A DNA stretch of 64,000 nucleotides, taken from assembly GCF_024586455.1 (NCBI RefSeq), contig NW_026089625.1:682001-746000 (forward strand), written 5' to 3'. The translations under genes and the position numbers were made by a program. The DNA comes from Bactrocera neohumeralis (lineage: Eukaryota; Arthropoda; Insecta; Diptera; Tephritidae). Positions 50,601-58,982 of the stretch are shown here, one piece after another (the first letter of the stretch is position 1; each line of letters opens with the position of its first letter). A model generated the notes under the pieces. That model did not search any database and had not been told where the DNA came from. It worked only from the letters and a program-made list of their open reading frames with translations.

Positions 50601-53600
50601 GCTCTTTGAATGATAGATTATTTCATCAGCTTTGTGTTACTAATGACGAGGATTTCAACCGTTTGTTGTTTCATACTGAAGTTCGTTGGCTATCAAGAGG
50701 CAATTGTCTGACTCGATTTTACAACCTGTTTGACTCTGTTATAGAGTTCTTGGAAACTAAAGATACAGCCAAAACCTGTATAAATTGTTTAACGACATGA
50801 ATCTCCAACTGCAAGGCGATAAACTAAATTTAATTAAAACAAAAAGCGTCGTTGCTGCTTTCGCAGCCAAACAACTTCTACACAAAAAGAATCTGGGCAG
50901 ACGCGAGTTTCACAATTTTCCGAATTTATCACTATCATGCAGTAACGACGAATTGTTTGCCTACTGCCAACATTTGGAAAACCTCCACATCGACTTTACC
51001 GAACGATACCAGGACATTTTGAACTTGGAAATACCAGACTGGGTGTTGGATCCGTATTCAAATGTCAACACAGCAATATCACCTCAGCTGGAAGAAGAAC
51101 TTATAGAATTGACAACAAACGAGGAAATAAAAATCAAATTCAAAAATTTTGGCTACAAAAACCGATCCCGCAATTGTACCCTGGATTGTGGTCAATCGTT
51201 CAACGATTCTTGATAGCATTCCCATCGTCATATTTGTGTGAACGTGGATTTAGTGTTGTGACAACACTGCTTACTAAAAAGAGAAATCGTTTGCTTCTTA
51301 CCGAACGTGGCGACTTGCGACTGTTCTTGAGTAAATTAGAACCTGATATTAACAAACGTATTAAACAGCATCAGATTCATCCTTCACATTAGTTTTTATA
51401 TAAGGATCGATTATTTTAGTTTTATTTTTAATAAAAGATTCTCTGTTTTAATACTATAAAGTTGCGTTTCAATAATCATTCTTATTTGCAGGTGGAGCCC
51501 GTAAGAGTTAACTTAAGACCTAAGCGCCGTTGTATGTTACCTACTGCGCTCAGATTTCAAGTTGCGGGTTATAGTAAAAGTTTCGTTTAGAATTCTCCGT
51601 TAATATACATATATATACGAGTAGGTCACAATAATAAATTTGAAGTTATAGTGGTTTTTAAATAGGTGAAAAAATGGGGGCGCTAAAAAAATATTTATTC
51701 TCAAAGTGGGCGGTAGACAAACTAAGTTTGGGAACCATTGATTTAAAGTAAAGTTAGCCGGATGTTCGAAAGTCCTGATATTAGTTACAAGTTTTCGCTC
51801 AAATTTATCTATTTTGGGCACAAACATACACTGTTACGAGAGAAACTCGCTCTCTTATTTTCATAACTCACAAATTGGCCGATATATGTATGTGGTTCAA
51901 AGTCACCCGGAAGTTCGAATATCCATATATTAAGTATATGGGGGATAAATGAACTATTAGTCCCATTCAACCCATTTTTGACATACAGACATACCATTAT
52001 AAGAGAATGATTATCCCTTAATTTCAGTTATATACATATATCACATTTTCAGACATTTCGACCAAAAGTCAACTATAAGTACCGGAGTCTAAATATTCGG
52101 TACCCAGGGGCTTGAACAGTTTTTATTGGATTTAAAAAATGTTTGGTCGTAAGGTGGCACATACTAAAGGCATTATTTGTGAAAACTTGAAAATTAAAAG
52201 TGTGCATATGGGAAGTAGGCGTGGTTGTTAAGGAGTTATCCTCCGATTACATCTATATTCACACTGTCAGTAGATTTTTTTCTTATTTGGTTTCTGTAAC
52301 TTAAGTGGTTTAGGAGATGTGTACGTTAAACCTGTTAGAGGTCGGGACCACGGCCACTTTTTTAAAAATAATTTCTCACAGGTGTCCCATTCTACTGTGA
52401 TCCTCTGTACCAAATTACAGCTTTATATCTTAATTTAGTGCTTAGTTATGGCACTTTATACGTTTTCGGTTAATGGCGATTTGTGGGCGTGGGAGTGGTT
52501 CGATTAGACCCAACTACGAACCAAGTGTCATCAAGATATCTCAATTTTTACTCAAGTTACAGCTTGCACTGACGGGCGGACGGGCAGACAGACATTTCAA
52601 CTTTTCTCGTCATCTTGATCATTTATATATATATATATATAACCCTATATCTATATCGATTAGTTTTAGGTGATACGTACAACCGTTAGGTAAACAAAAC
52701 TATAATACTCTGTAGCAGCTGGTTGCAAGAGTATAAAGTTAAACTGAAGGCCTGAACGTGAAAGCTTTTGTTGCACATTAGCGGGAACTTATCTTCCATT
52801 CATCTTTACTCATCACTATCTCGTCTACAAATTACAAGTTGTCGCAATAAAAGTATCCTGTATGAACGAGCCTCGAGCTGACACCTTGTAAGTTTGCATG
52901 ACTACCAACCACCATAGAATATTTCCTTGCTCGAATCAACCGCATTCTCTTTTAGAACATTTTTTTATTAACATCAACATTTTGAATTCATTTAAAAATT
53001 TAAAATATTTGCTTATTTCTTACTACCACCACAAGTCATTTTGCCAACTGATTTATGGTCGATGCAAATCATGCATTTTAAGGAAAACACTAAAACATAA
53101 AAAAGAGATTTCCGAATAACGTTATTTGAACAAAATATATAACTGAAGACTACATTTGGCTCACTTTTCAGGGCCACGAGTTATAAGGGTCTAAGCTTTG
53201 TATCTACATATGTACATACACAATTATATGTATTAAAAAGATGTTTGAAAATTTACTTACCGTTTTCACTACTTGGTTCAATATTGCTGCCTTGTCTGGT
53301 TTCGTTGAGGCTGTATCACCGCGTTTGTTGAGTTGTAAAAACTCGGACAATTGCTCGATATAATTGTTTTCCAATTCGCGACGCCTTTTCTCGTTATTAC
53401 ATTTATTAATCTGTGATTGCGGCTAGATTATTTCATAACAATATAAGTATTAGTTATATAAAACATTTATATTTTATAGTTTTAAAATATATAATTATAT
53501 ATAGATATAATATTTTATTAGCTTTTAAATATTTCAAAATTTTAAATGTTTAAACTTACAAAATAAAAACCCTACAATTCTCTTAGAAAAATAAAATGTA

Positions 53601-55562
53601 TACAATTACTTTTCTCTGTACTATTTTCTGTATGTTATTAAACTGAAACTTTTGAACATGAATACATAGCTGGCTCTTATAAAGCTGTCTGATACCATCT
53701 CGATGGTAAAATTTAATGTCTCTGTCTCTGGGAGTGAGCGGGGTTATGAACCGATTTCATTCATTTTCTTATAGAATTTATCTTAAGAGAATTTTGTTAT
53801 TTTGGCTTAAATGGTTTAGGAGACATGTACATTAAGCCTATTAGAGGGCCTAGCCAAGCCCATTCTTTCAAAAAATTTTAACCCACAGGTAGGAGGCACA
53901 CTATTGCGATCCTGTGTGCCAAATTACTGTTCTATATCTTAATTTTGTCCTTCTTCTAATGTCGTTTTGTGGGCCGATTACGCCCATCTACGAACTTATT
54001 CTTACTTATTCGCCAAGGAACATATACATACATATATATCAAGTTTCATTACAATATCTCAATTTTTACTCAAGTAACGGCTTGCACGGACCCGGATTTC
54101 AACTAGTCTCGTCATCATGCTCCTTTATATATACATATATATATATATATATTACCCTATATCTAACTCAATCCGTTTTAGGTGATACATACACCCATTA
54201 GTTGAACAAACCTATTATACTCTGTAGCGACCTGTTGCAAGATTTGACGCCATGGGTGCCGGGTTGCTAAAGTTCACCAACATGGCTAACCGTGAAATGT
54301 CTTTACAGAAGTGTTTGAAGCTGTTTATTTGGTATTGCGAGTTTCCGAGTCATTTCGTGACAATTGACGATACATGGATTTGAAAAAGTCACTCGGTAGG
54401 CAGAAATTTTAATCGAATGACGTATCGATAATGCCACCACAGAGGAATTTTTCATAGAACTACAGACAAAGTATTTTTCTGATAGGTTAAAGAAATGGGA
54501 GGCTCGCTGGGTGAAATACGTATATCGAACTAAAAATTTGTTTTCAATAATTTTGTTGTTCTTTTGTAGGTTAAGTACTTATAGAGCAGTCCTCGAATAA
54601 TTTACATTTTTCTTGAAAAAGTATTTTTAACGCATTGCTGAAAATAATTTGAAATAAGAAAATTACCTACCAAATTGGCTTTCGGATCAGTTTTTCTTCT
54701 TATTTTTCGAGTTGGCGTCGCTGGGTTGTTTGAGATTGGCGAAGCCACCGCATTCATGGTGATTGAATTTTGTAGTGCGGCGGCTAAACTTACAGTTGCT
54801 GCAGCCTTCTGTCGCAGTATTAAATTAAAGTTGTTGCTATTTTTATGGTGGTTATTATTCACTAAAGAGCTGTTATTGTTGTTTTGGTTGTTCTGTTTGT
54901 TATGTAGCAATAAGCCGTTTTGTTGTTGCAATTGTAGTTGTTGTTGCTGCAATGGAAGTGTTAGACTTCTAACGCTGGTATTGCCGGTGTTATTTGCGTT
55001 ATTATTGACGTTGTTTACTTGATAATTTGTAATTGTTTTTTGACCCGAAATACTAATACTATTGCTACTGCCACCAGCTGATATTGGGCTTGATAACAGT
55101 ACACCAGCAACAGCTCCAGTTCCACTGGCACTCGTTCCAGTAAGGGACGCACACGTCGGTATTGAGGGTACCAGACCCACACCTAAAGACGTTACTACAC
55201 TACCAATGCTGGCTGGTGAAACAGTAACAGCGGCTGTAGCGGCGGCTGGCGATGAGAGAGGCACCTTGTATATAAGACTGGAAGTGGTTGATGTTGTTGC
55301 TCTTGCCGTTGATGTTGGTGAAAAGCCGAAAGAAGTGGTCGGTTGAATGGCAGTTGTAGTTGGACTACTTTGGTTCTTGAAGAACACAATATTCGAGCTA
55401 ATATTGTTGTCAATATTAAGAGGGACAGCCGTGTTTGATGAATTTTTTGTGACTGCGGATACCGATGAGATGTCTCTACTATTTGCAACGATACTAGTAA
55501 TATTGTTGATGCTATTAATTGTGTTTGGTGCCCACGAATCTGGTAAATCACATGGGCCAAGC
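29579..55562 (-). CDS. tai: Taiman, p160/SRC-type nuclear receptor coactivator (12 coding exons seen, 5' partial)
   Basis: The exons (minus, 5' to 3') are 55562-54671, 53422-53261, 42748-41959, 41907-40373, 40261-40094, 39963-38526, 38463-38275, 38208-37865, 37803-37509, 31736-31566, 30187-29828 and 29610-29579. All junctions are GT-AG and phase-compatible. The sum is 6376 nt, about 2124 residues plus stop. In order the protein has an Asn/Ser-rich N-terminus, a bHLH (about 298-355), a PAS region (PAS-A about 435-505, second part from about 640), three LXXLL boxes (LRHLL, LLSLL, LASLL), polyglutamine/His-rich stretches and a Gly-rich tail ending QDFFGNNATR. In Drosophila, Taiman binds the ecdysone receptor/USP heterodimer and activates transcription in the nucleus, for example in border-cell migration. 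The first exon starts in mid-codon, so an upstream coding exon is missing. Introns 31737-37508 and 42749-53260 are full of transposons. Confidence 0.95.
29828..30187 (-). CDS. tai: tai penultimate coding exon
   Basis: It reads from AGNAANSSDFVKQELRAVVS through an Ala/Gly-rich stretch to SQNALLNTPDPSMNFSFDA, and ends one base into a codon before donor GTAAGT (29827-29822). The open frame continues eight bases further to a TAA in the intron, but the strong donor shows the coding exon stops earlier. The acceptor is a tandem cagcag (30187 or 30184). Confidence 0.9.
30188..31565 (-). other. tai intron, 1.4 kb
   Basis: AT-rich sequence in which no gene or repeat family was recognised. Confidence 0.6.
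31566..31736 (-). CDS. tai: tai coding exon (Gly-rich)
   Basis: It is 171 nt between introns of 5.8 kb and 1.4 kb. It reads TSGNGAATSLGVNGGVSVGG, then MMYNNMQHAAHATPQQTQNE and FYGRAQA, with split codons at both ends. The acceptor is atattgtag and the donor GTAAGC. It has markedly higher GC than its flanks. Phase agrees with both neighbours. Confidence 0.85.
32245..32711. mobile_element. Short TIR element with duplicated right end (hAT-like MITE?)
   Basis: The left end CAGTGCGATTTTCG matches the right end read in reverse, CAGTGTGACTTTCCG. CAGTG-type ends suggest hAT, but I cannot find a matching 8-bp target duplication. The right terminus is present twice in tandem (see 32598). The interior ATG frame at 32367-32567 is not a known protein. 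Confidence 0.5.
32598..32717. repeat. Two tandem copies of a 62-bp unit
   Basis: aatttcaaccttaagaatcg begins at 32598 and again at 32660, with essentially identical sequence through cacactgaaacg. It forms the duplicated end of the TIR element. Confidence 0.9.
33140..34240 (+). mobile_element. Jockey-clade LINE relic (endonuclease and start of RT)
   Basis: Positions 33150-33683 encode the late part of an APE-type endonuclease: KHTHWGSRLITTKGRELMKA, PTFWPTDPLKTQDLIDFFIT and SDHSPVYLTL, which hold the conserved His and Asp positions. After frame breaks, 33960-34082 encodes the start of a reverse transcriptase (SYRPISFLPILSKLLEKLL), then HQFGFRKTRE in another frame. It has no intact ORF. The GC content is slightly above that of the intron. 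Confidence 0.8.
34425..34985 (+). mobile_element. Jockey-clade LINE 3' relic with (CAA)n tail
   Basis: Positions 34607-34945 encode the typical C-terminal end of a Jockey-type ORF2: GIKPPPIADEELQLPRETRV, TLAQLRSGYCSRLNSYLSRI and the zinc-binding-like CPACNESPHDTDHLFACP. The preceding bases encode more of it in the same frame. A (CAA)n tail lies at about 34960-34975. It is 5' truncated, and may be separate from the relic upstream. Confidence 0.85.
35886..36085 (+). mobile_element. 5' end fragment of the same LINE family as 1-2345
   Basis: The block starting cacgacttccggttttagac, followed by accaagtatcctctgagtag and gggacccgcc, matches positions 1-135 closely. It then continues through aacaacagcctcgg to a poly-C/T patch and a gatgacgac block. 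It shows what the element's 5' UTR looks like where the first copy is deleted. Confidence 0.75.
37509..37803 (-). CDS. tai: tai coding exon (GVSPYTTRPY...)
   Basis: The acceptor is the tandem site tagcag, so the exon may start at 37806 (adding Gln) or 37803. It reads GVSPYTTRPYQNQRRSLNSP, then SPSPQSPYGGPSSNVFQQQQ and QRQGSVPQTTQHLP, with one base left. A different frame here (37482-37802) is longer as an ATG ORF but is a shadow. Confidence 0.87.
37865..38208 (-). CDS. tai: tai coding exon (Gln/Pro-rich)
   Basis: It is 344 nt with acceptor ctcgtag. It reads YAPQYSQSGQRLSPHHQQHI and then VNAQQQQQMAFQAAQAANAN, with Pro/Gly-rich sequence. It ends LSAQLQ in phase 0 before donor GTTAGT. The next intron is 61 bp. 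Confidence 0.88.
38275..38463 (-). CDS. tai: tai coding exon (LNPNINN...)
   Basis: It is 189 nt with a split codon at each end. It reads LNPNINNIGSLLNNTVAPNV and later SPNFSQSLLQQQQLSPGQRN, ending QTNA plus one base. The acceptor is ccgtatag and the donor GTTAGT. It contains no recognised domain. Confidence 0.88.
38526..39963 (-). CDS. tai: tai coding exon: third LXXLL box, His-rich and polyglutamine region
   Basis: The exon starts LLNEKSEDDDGKGPSLGRQS. It has a His-rich patch (HYSHSHGHSHGQHHSKD), then EDLLKSLKYQGDP, and the box LASLL at 39661-39675 (NKMLASLLENPPKNP). Several CAG/CAA tracts follow, at about 39337-39420, 38850-38880 and 38590-38635 (plus-strand ttg/ctg runs). The SRC-like segment SELSKILDSVMDYVSDDG lies in the middle. 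It ends TARTDQL with one base left for a Cys codon. The donor read GTACGT keeps the frame. Confidence 0.9.
40094..40261 (-). CDS. tai: tai coding exon carrying half of a split LXXLL box
   Basis: Fifty-six codons, phase 0 on both sides: SLLNSDEDKDGGGAGGSNRG, ending SSNPMLLS before donor GTAAGT. With the next exon (LLNEKSEDDDG) this makes LLSLL, a receptor-interaction motif that exists only after splicing. Confidence 0.9.
40373..41907 (-). CDS. tai: tai coding exon: second PAS part and first LXXLL box
   Basis: It begins DDGDTTSSILCLITRPEDEP and continues with PAS-like sequence (HLTFKLDVHGKILNLDV, SSWLGRLLQDLCHP, FRLRLGAPDIYVHVKAN). Long Ser/Gly/Asn/Pro-rich sequence follows, including an acidic aromatic patch, SSDPFDFDLAHSSFEMD. 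A receptor-interaction box, LRHLL, is encoded at 40451-40465 in the context ESERLRHLLTNKSH. The donor is GTGAGT after LSLRHK, phase 0. Confidence 0.92.
41959..42748 (-). CDS. tai: tai coding exon: PAS-A region
   Basis: It opens YREFCDKGQSRDISS after acceptor tttttcag and passes a Ser/Asn/Cys linker. The PAS-A core then begins at about 42490: AYFEALEHYLSSVDWVLLQV, followed by ESCTQNIRELIGYDKQELF and QYLHSGDHAKLD. The end, EEVMLLATPMK, leaves one base (G) for a split Asp codon. The intron that follows is only 51 bp. Confidence 0.93.
42749..45317 (-). other. Large tai intron, 3' part
   Basis: AT-rich intron sequence. On the plus strand, 43400-43793 is A- and C-rich and ends in an exon-like ATG segment (43749-43793, MATTLTMSRRIHEAK) followed by GTAATT. 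That is reported as a finding, since no connected gene is visible. Otherwise nothing is seen. Confidence 0.5.
45318..45645 (+). mobile_element. Tc1/mariner-superfamily relic, copy B (5' part, internally deleted)
   Basis: It starts agggttttccaatagggatg and matches the 5' regions at 17828 and 62108 through tttttcattgtatttagta and the first codons. It then jumps to the region around aacgataatgattttt and gatgaggctctctttcat. A (CAA)n run lies at the junction, near 45550. It is non-coding. Confidence 0.65.
46322..46617. mobile_element. Transposase 3' fragment flanked by perfect 49-bp inverted repeats
   Basis: Positions 46322-46370 and 46569-46617 are exact reverse complements. Between them, on the minus strand, lies the end of a Tc1/mariner-type transposase: NFGEQFISRNGPVSWPPRSC, then DLTPLDYFLWGKV, which includes the late catalytic Asp. 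The arms look like the element's 3' terminus present twice in opposite orientation, so this is an inverted-duplication derivative. Confidence 0.75.
48931..49865. mobile_element. Palindromic foldback MITE with TA target duplication
   Basis: Two arms of about 370 bp (48931-49304 and 49495-49865) are near-perfect reverse complements around a 190-bp centre. The ends are GGGTGATTCA and TGAATCACCC, flanked by TA (48929-48930, 49866-49867). Transcribed RNA would fold into a very long hairpin. It lies inside the long-TIR element. Confidence 0.9.
50052..50175. repeat. Two direct 31-bp repeats inside the long-TIR element
   Basis: gccgccagtgcagaaagtag plus ttcgacacaaa occurs at 50052-50082 and 50145-50175, 93 bp apart. 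They are GC-richer than their surroundings. Confidence 0.85.
53261..53422 (-). CDS. tai: tai coding exon: bHLH
   Basis: Fifty-four codons in phase 0, starting PQSQINKCNNEKRRRELENN and ending ILNQVVKT. They hold the basic region (NKCNNEKRRRELE), helix 1 (NYIEQLSEFLQL), the loop and helix 2 (KPDKAAILNQVV). The next exon continues with YREFCDKGQSRDI. This is the most diagnostic segment of the p160 family. It was too short and too isolated to stand out as an ORF. Confidence 0.93.
53670..54241 (+). repeat. Stem-loop repeat B, second copy
   Basis: It shares ggtttaggagacatgtacat, gtgtgccaaattactgttct, tatatcttaattttg and the end aggtgatacatacaccc...tactctgtagcgacctgttgcaag with the copy at 51749-52738. 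It lies in the tai intron between the N-terminal and bHLH exons. A TA-type microsatellite lies near 54130-54155. Confidence 0.7.
54243..54603 (+). mobile_element. Mariner transposase relic
   Basis: Fragments of a mariner-type transposase can be read: FVTIDDTWI around the catalytic Asp, then FFIELQTKYFSDRLKKWEAR and KYVYRTKN near 54445-54540. Between these, about half the domain is missing. It abuts stem-loop repeat B. The frame is broken and there are no clear ends. Confidence 0.6.
54671..55562 (-). CDS. tai: tai coding exon: N-terminal low-complexity region
   Basis: The acceptor is ctcttatag ahead of 55562, and the exon opens with the last base of a split codon, then LGPCDLPDSWAPNT. The 297 codons are rich in Asn, Ser, Thr, Ala and Gln. 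The exon ends in the basic run RKIRRKTDPKANL, the DNA-binding side of the bHLH, before donor GTAGGT. Since the first codon is split, a further upstream coding exon must exist. I did not find it between 55563 and 64000. Confidence 0.85.
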
Positions 55563-56019
55563 CTATAAGAGAGAGAAAAATAGATAGATTCAATAAATAA
55601 CTTATTAGTTAAGGAATAACGTAAAAAAATATAACTAAAACCTTTGTTTACTGAGTCAGATATAAATATCTTAGAGGTGGGCTGAAAAGTTCTTTGGATA
55701 ACATAAAACATTTTTTTTTTTTTGAAAAAAATTGGATTTTATTATTCAATATAGTAATCTTCGAGGATAATACAACGATTACTGCTGTCAATTTTTAACA
55801 CAATAACGAAACAATTTCATTAGTATTATGTGATTCGGAAGTAAAAATTAGTGTTTTGCGCCCATTCACTACTACAAATTCACTAATTGACATGTGTTTG
55901 AAAGTTGTCTTTTGTATTCTACATTGTAGATATTTTAGACATAAAAAAAAATACAGTAATAAATATATGTATATAACCGTTTTCGATTTCTAAAGGGTAT
56001 GTAATACATATGTTTTTAT
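55563..56019 (-). other. Sequence upstream of the first recognised tai exon
   Basis: It contains gtgggctgaaaagttctttg near 55678, which resembles the end of a mariner-type element, followed by poly(T). No upstream tai coding exon was recognised. Confidence 0.4.
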
Positions 56020-57362
56020 ACAGAGTATAATGTAGTTTTGTTCGCCAAAAACTAGTCGAGTTAGATATAGAGTTATACAAGGTGCATTCCAAAGTATACA
56101 GGACTTTTTGAATCTAGCGCTCCCTGGTGGCGCCATTTATATGTCGACTGGTGCGTTAGAGTCTGCTATCTTTATCGATTGTCCAGTGAGAATTTCATGA
56201 CATTTCATAGATTGGAAGTGAAGTTATTGCGTTTTAAGTGTCAGTATGTTTGTGTTATCGGTGCGAAAATGAGCTTCGAACAAAGAGCCAACATTAAATT
56301 TTGTTTTAAAATTGGTAAAACTTTTACCAAAACGTTTCAATTGATGAAATAAGTTTATGGCGATGATTGCCTGTCCCGTAGCAGAGTGCACGAGTGGTTT
56401 CAACGTTTTCAAAGTGATCGTGAGGACATAAATGACAATCAACATGTGGGCGAGAATTTATCAGAAATCAGCCGAAATCATCATTGAAATTTATGGAAAT
56501 AGAATTGAACATCTCCAAAACATCGATTTATCGCATTTTGACCGAACATTTGAGCTTACGAAAGGTTTGTGTACGGTTTGTTCCGCACAAATTGACTGAC
56601 GACCAAAAATTGCCGCTCAGAATCCAACATTCGAAGGACGATTATTTGACCAAAAATTACATTTTAACCATTAACCACTCCCCATATTCACCTGATGTGA
56701 CCCCGTGCGACTTTTTCCTTTTCGGATGCAGATGTAGGGGCCATTCAAAAGGCTTGCACCGGCATATTGGCGGTCATACCGGCCAACGAGCTAAAACACT
56801 CGTTCGACATGCTTTTGGACCGTTCAAAAAGCTGTATTGAAGCAGAATAAAATAAATTGATTTTGCCGAAAAAAACATTTGTTCTGTTTTCTTTAAAGTC
56901 CTGTTTACTTTAGAAAGCACTTTGTATATACATATACATACATATGTAAATGATCAGGAGATGAGACGAATTGAAATCCAAGTGAATGTATGTCAGTCCG
57001 TCCGCCCGTGCAAACTGTAAATTAAGTAAAACTTGTAATAACTCGCTAAACCTGGCAAACATCATCCTTGGTGGAAGTAAGGCAGAATTCGTAGATGGGC
57101 GTAATCGGACCATTACCACGCTCACAAATCGCCATTAACCGAAAACCTGTAATAACCAGGTGATTGCAGTAGCAAAGAGCACCTAAATATTTTATAGTGC
57201 GAAAATGCGCTAAATCAAACTGCAATCACGCCCACTATATATATATATATGGATTTCGATCCTCTGCCTGACGCTTTGCACCTTGAGATATTTCCCTCTC
57301 TTTGGTTCTGGGAAGTTGCAAGAGTATAGAATGTTCGGGTGCACCCGAACTTAGTCCTTCTT
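56020..57362 (+). repeat. Stem-loop repeat B, third copy, split by a mariner
   Basis: The left part (to 56075) includes gttcgccaaaaactagtcga. The right part (56929-57362) ends gttgcaagagtatagaatgt, then the perfect hairpin GTTCGGGTGCACCCGAAC and ttagtccttcttacttg. Its hairpin is the best preserved of the family. Confidence 0.7.
56076..56926 (+). mobile_element. Mariner transposon, copy 2, both ends intact, internally deleted
   Basis: The left TIR TACAAGGTGCATTCCAAAGT and the right end read in reverse, TACAAAGTGCTTTCTAAAGT, are flanked by TA. The 851-bp element keeps the transposase start MSFEQRANIKFCFKIGKTFT, the premature TAA at 56350-56352, and the C-terminal HSPYSPDVTPCDFFLF. It lacks the central catalytic block, with the same join as copy 1. 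A second smaller deletion near 56455 differs from copy 1. It is inserted in repeat B. Confidence 0.88.
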
Positions 57363-57689
57363 ACTTGTTTTACTGGCGTTTATTCAATACTTAAATGGTT
57401 TTCTTGTTTTCATTGTGTACAGAGTCTGTTCCTATGTTTCCATCATTCCATCATTGTCTTCTTGCAGTGGTTATTTTCACCGTAAAATATTTCAGCTGGC
57501 TAGACCATTTTTATGCAATCATTCATTTATCATTCTAAAGTCAATATGTTGTAAGATGGGTTGCAAGAGCATAAAAATTGTTCTTATTAACTTATATTAC
57601 AATTAAAACATAAATTCCTTTATTTATTATATATATAATATATATATATATCATGATTATTATGCTCTACACTTGGTTGAAAAAGTCGA

Positions 57690-58029
57690 GTCATGTCTAA
57701 GACATGGGTGGTGTCAAGCCCACTATCCGGTTTTTAAACGATTCCAATTAAGACCATTTCATATTTTACAGGTAAGGTTCCTGATATATTTATTTAGCGA
57801 GTTGGATGGGCGGGGTTTTCACCAAGTAGTGTCAATGGTCCGATTCCGCTTATCTACAATACCGACCTTCTTATGGTGCTAATACCCTGTTCCATCAAGA
57901 TATTTTAATTATTGTCGACTCGTCTCATAATGAGGATTTATATATGTAGATATTCTTATATAATTCTATATATGTGTATCTCGATAGGAACAAAACTATT
58001 ATAGTCTGTAGCAATATATTGCGAGAATA
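57690..58029 (+). repeat. Stem-loop repeat B fragment
   Basis: It holds gtgtcaagcccactatccgg, gtgtcaatggtccgattccg and the family end tgtatctcgataggaacaaaactattatagtctgtagcaa in diverged form. The limits are approximate. Confidence 0.5.
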
Positions 58030-58225
58030 CAGGGCTTGTCCGGAAAGTAATAGGACTAATTTTCTTCCGCCGCGACTGTATTTCGGAGCGTGCGCGCACC
58101 GACTGAATTCGGTAGAGGGCATTCTTAGCTGTCTCCGAGCACCTGGAAAGTCAGGACAAATATTTTCGCGCGACGTGTTTCGGTGATTGGTGCAAACCGA
58201 AAATGCAGCGTTCATTAGAGCAATG
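58030..58225 (+). mobile_element. Mariner 5' end fragment
   Basis: It starts cagggcttgtccggaaagta and leads through a GC-rich leader to an ATG opening MQRSLEQWYPIKY at 58203, the look of a mariner start. The rest of the element is missing. It adjoins the repeat B fragment. Confidence 0.6.
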
Positions 58226-58982
58226 GTACCCGATTAAATATGTTTAACAATATGCAACATAAAACAAAGTAAGGATAAAACGGTAAGGCCACGAAATATT
58301 TCTTGATCATTTTTCTTAAAGTATGTATAAATTGGGATATCTATGAGTTTACTATCTTATCATACACACCATGTTAACTGATAACGATTGCAGTGGTCAG
58401 TTCTGTTGCTGATATTTTTTTAATTCTGGAGGACAGTTATGAAAATTGAATTATTTAACATATGTAAATATCAATAGGAAAATATAATAATTATTGTTTT
58501 CTCACGGAACTGAATAGATCCGCAACATTTTTTATAATATATACATATTATAACTAAACAAAATTCAGAAAGCAACTTATCGCCAAAGTAAATAATATGA
58601 GCATTCGCATTTTTAACTTAAATTAATATCTGTACGTACACGTAGGTACCACATATGCATATTTATGTAAACACAAATGTTATACGAAACGATGCCAGTA
58701 GGTCAGAGTCGACTGAAATAGCAAAACCGTCAACGGCATTGTCTATAACTACAAAAATTACTTCTCTATGTTGAGCGTACAGCTATGCAATTGAAAAAGT
58801 ATCAATAGTACTTATAATAGAACATAGTACTAATTACTACTAACGGGAAATATATGTATATGTAAGTTAAGTATAAATAAACTCCAATATGATTTTATTT
58901 TAAATATGTTAATAAAAACGTTAGTAAAAAAATTACTTTAGTTCGCTAGCTGATTATTTTACCAAAAGACCACCAATTTTGA
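58226..58982. other. AT-rich DNA
   Basis: No gene or recognised repeat was seen. Confidence 0.5.

Larger units (their letters stand above)
47882..51392 (+). pseudogene. hAT transposase with BED finger, frameshifted and interrupted
   Basis: The start is chosen at ATG 47882 (MSEVKKKRRQYCAEYIKFGF). A BED-type zinc finger follows (CLLCLKTF...LQDHLNKMHPD). A frameshift near 48205 moves the frame to NHIAEELILPAINEVITTVL, then QFSIQLDESTLPTNEALLLS and IAMDGAPAMTGCHKG. The gene is cut at 48702 by a 1.8-kb element and resumes at 50508 (FHTEVRWLSRGNCLTRFYNL). It ends with the hAT dimerisation region, SSYLCERGFSVVTTLLTKKR, after another frameshift near 51180. A stop also falls at 50798. The family resembles ZBED5/SCAND3-type hAT proteins. 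It is inactive. Confidence 0.88.
46994..51740 (+). mobile_element. hAT DNA transposon (with nested insertion)
   Basis: The left end CAGTGTTTCCCAAA and the right end read in reverse, CAATGGTTCCCAAA, are short hAT-type inverted repeats. The 8-bp flanks ATTTAGAG (46986-46993) and ATTTAAAG (51741-51748) match at 7 of 8 positions. That fits the hAT target duplication with one later mutation. Without the 1.8-kb insertion the element is about 2.9 kb and holds one broken transposase gene. It sits inside repeat B. Confidence 0.9.
46883..52738 (-). repeat. Stem-loop interspersed repeat B, split by a hAT insertion
   Basis: The left part, 46883-46993, starts aacaagtaaggaagggctaa and has an imperfect hairpin at gttcgg-type bases. 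The right part, 51749-52738, ends ctggttgcaagagtataaag. The same family, in either orientation, occurs at 53670, 56020-57362 (perfect hairpin GTTCGGG-TGCA-CCCGAAC) and 57690. The right part includes the blocks gtggtttaggagatgtgtac and aggtgatacgtacaaccg. It has no protein. Confidence 0.7.

Noticed and set aside
54675..55346. Plus-strand frames of 94 and 115 codons
   Set aside because: They are antisense shadows of the tai N-terminal exon. The Cys/Leu runs come from CAG/CAA tracts read in reverse.
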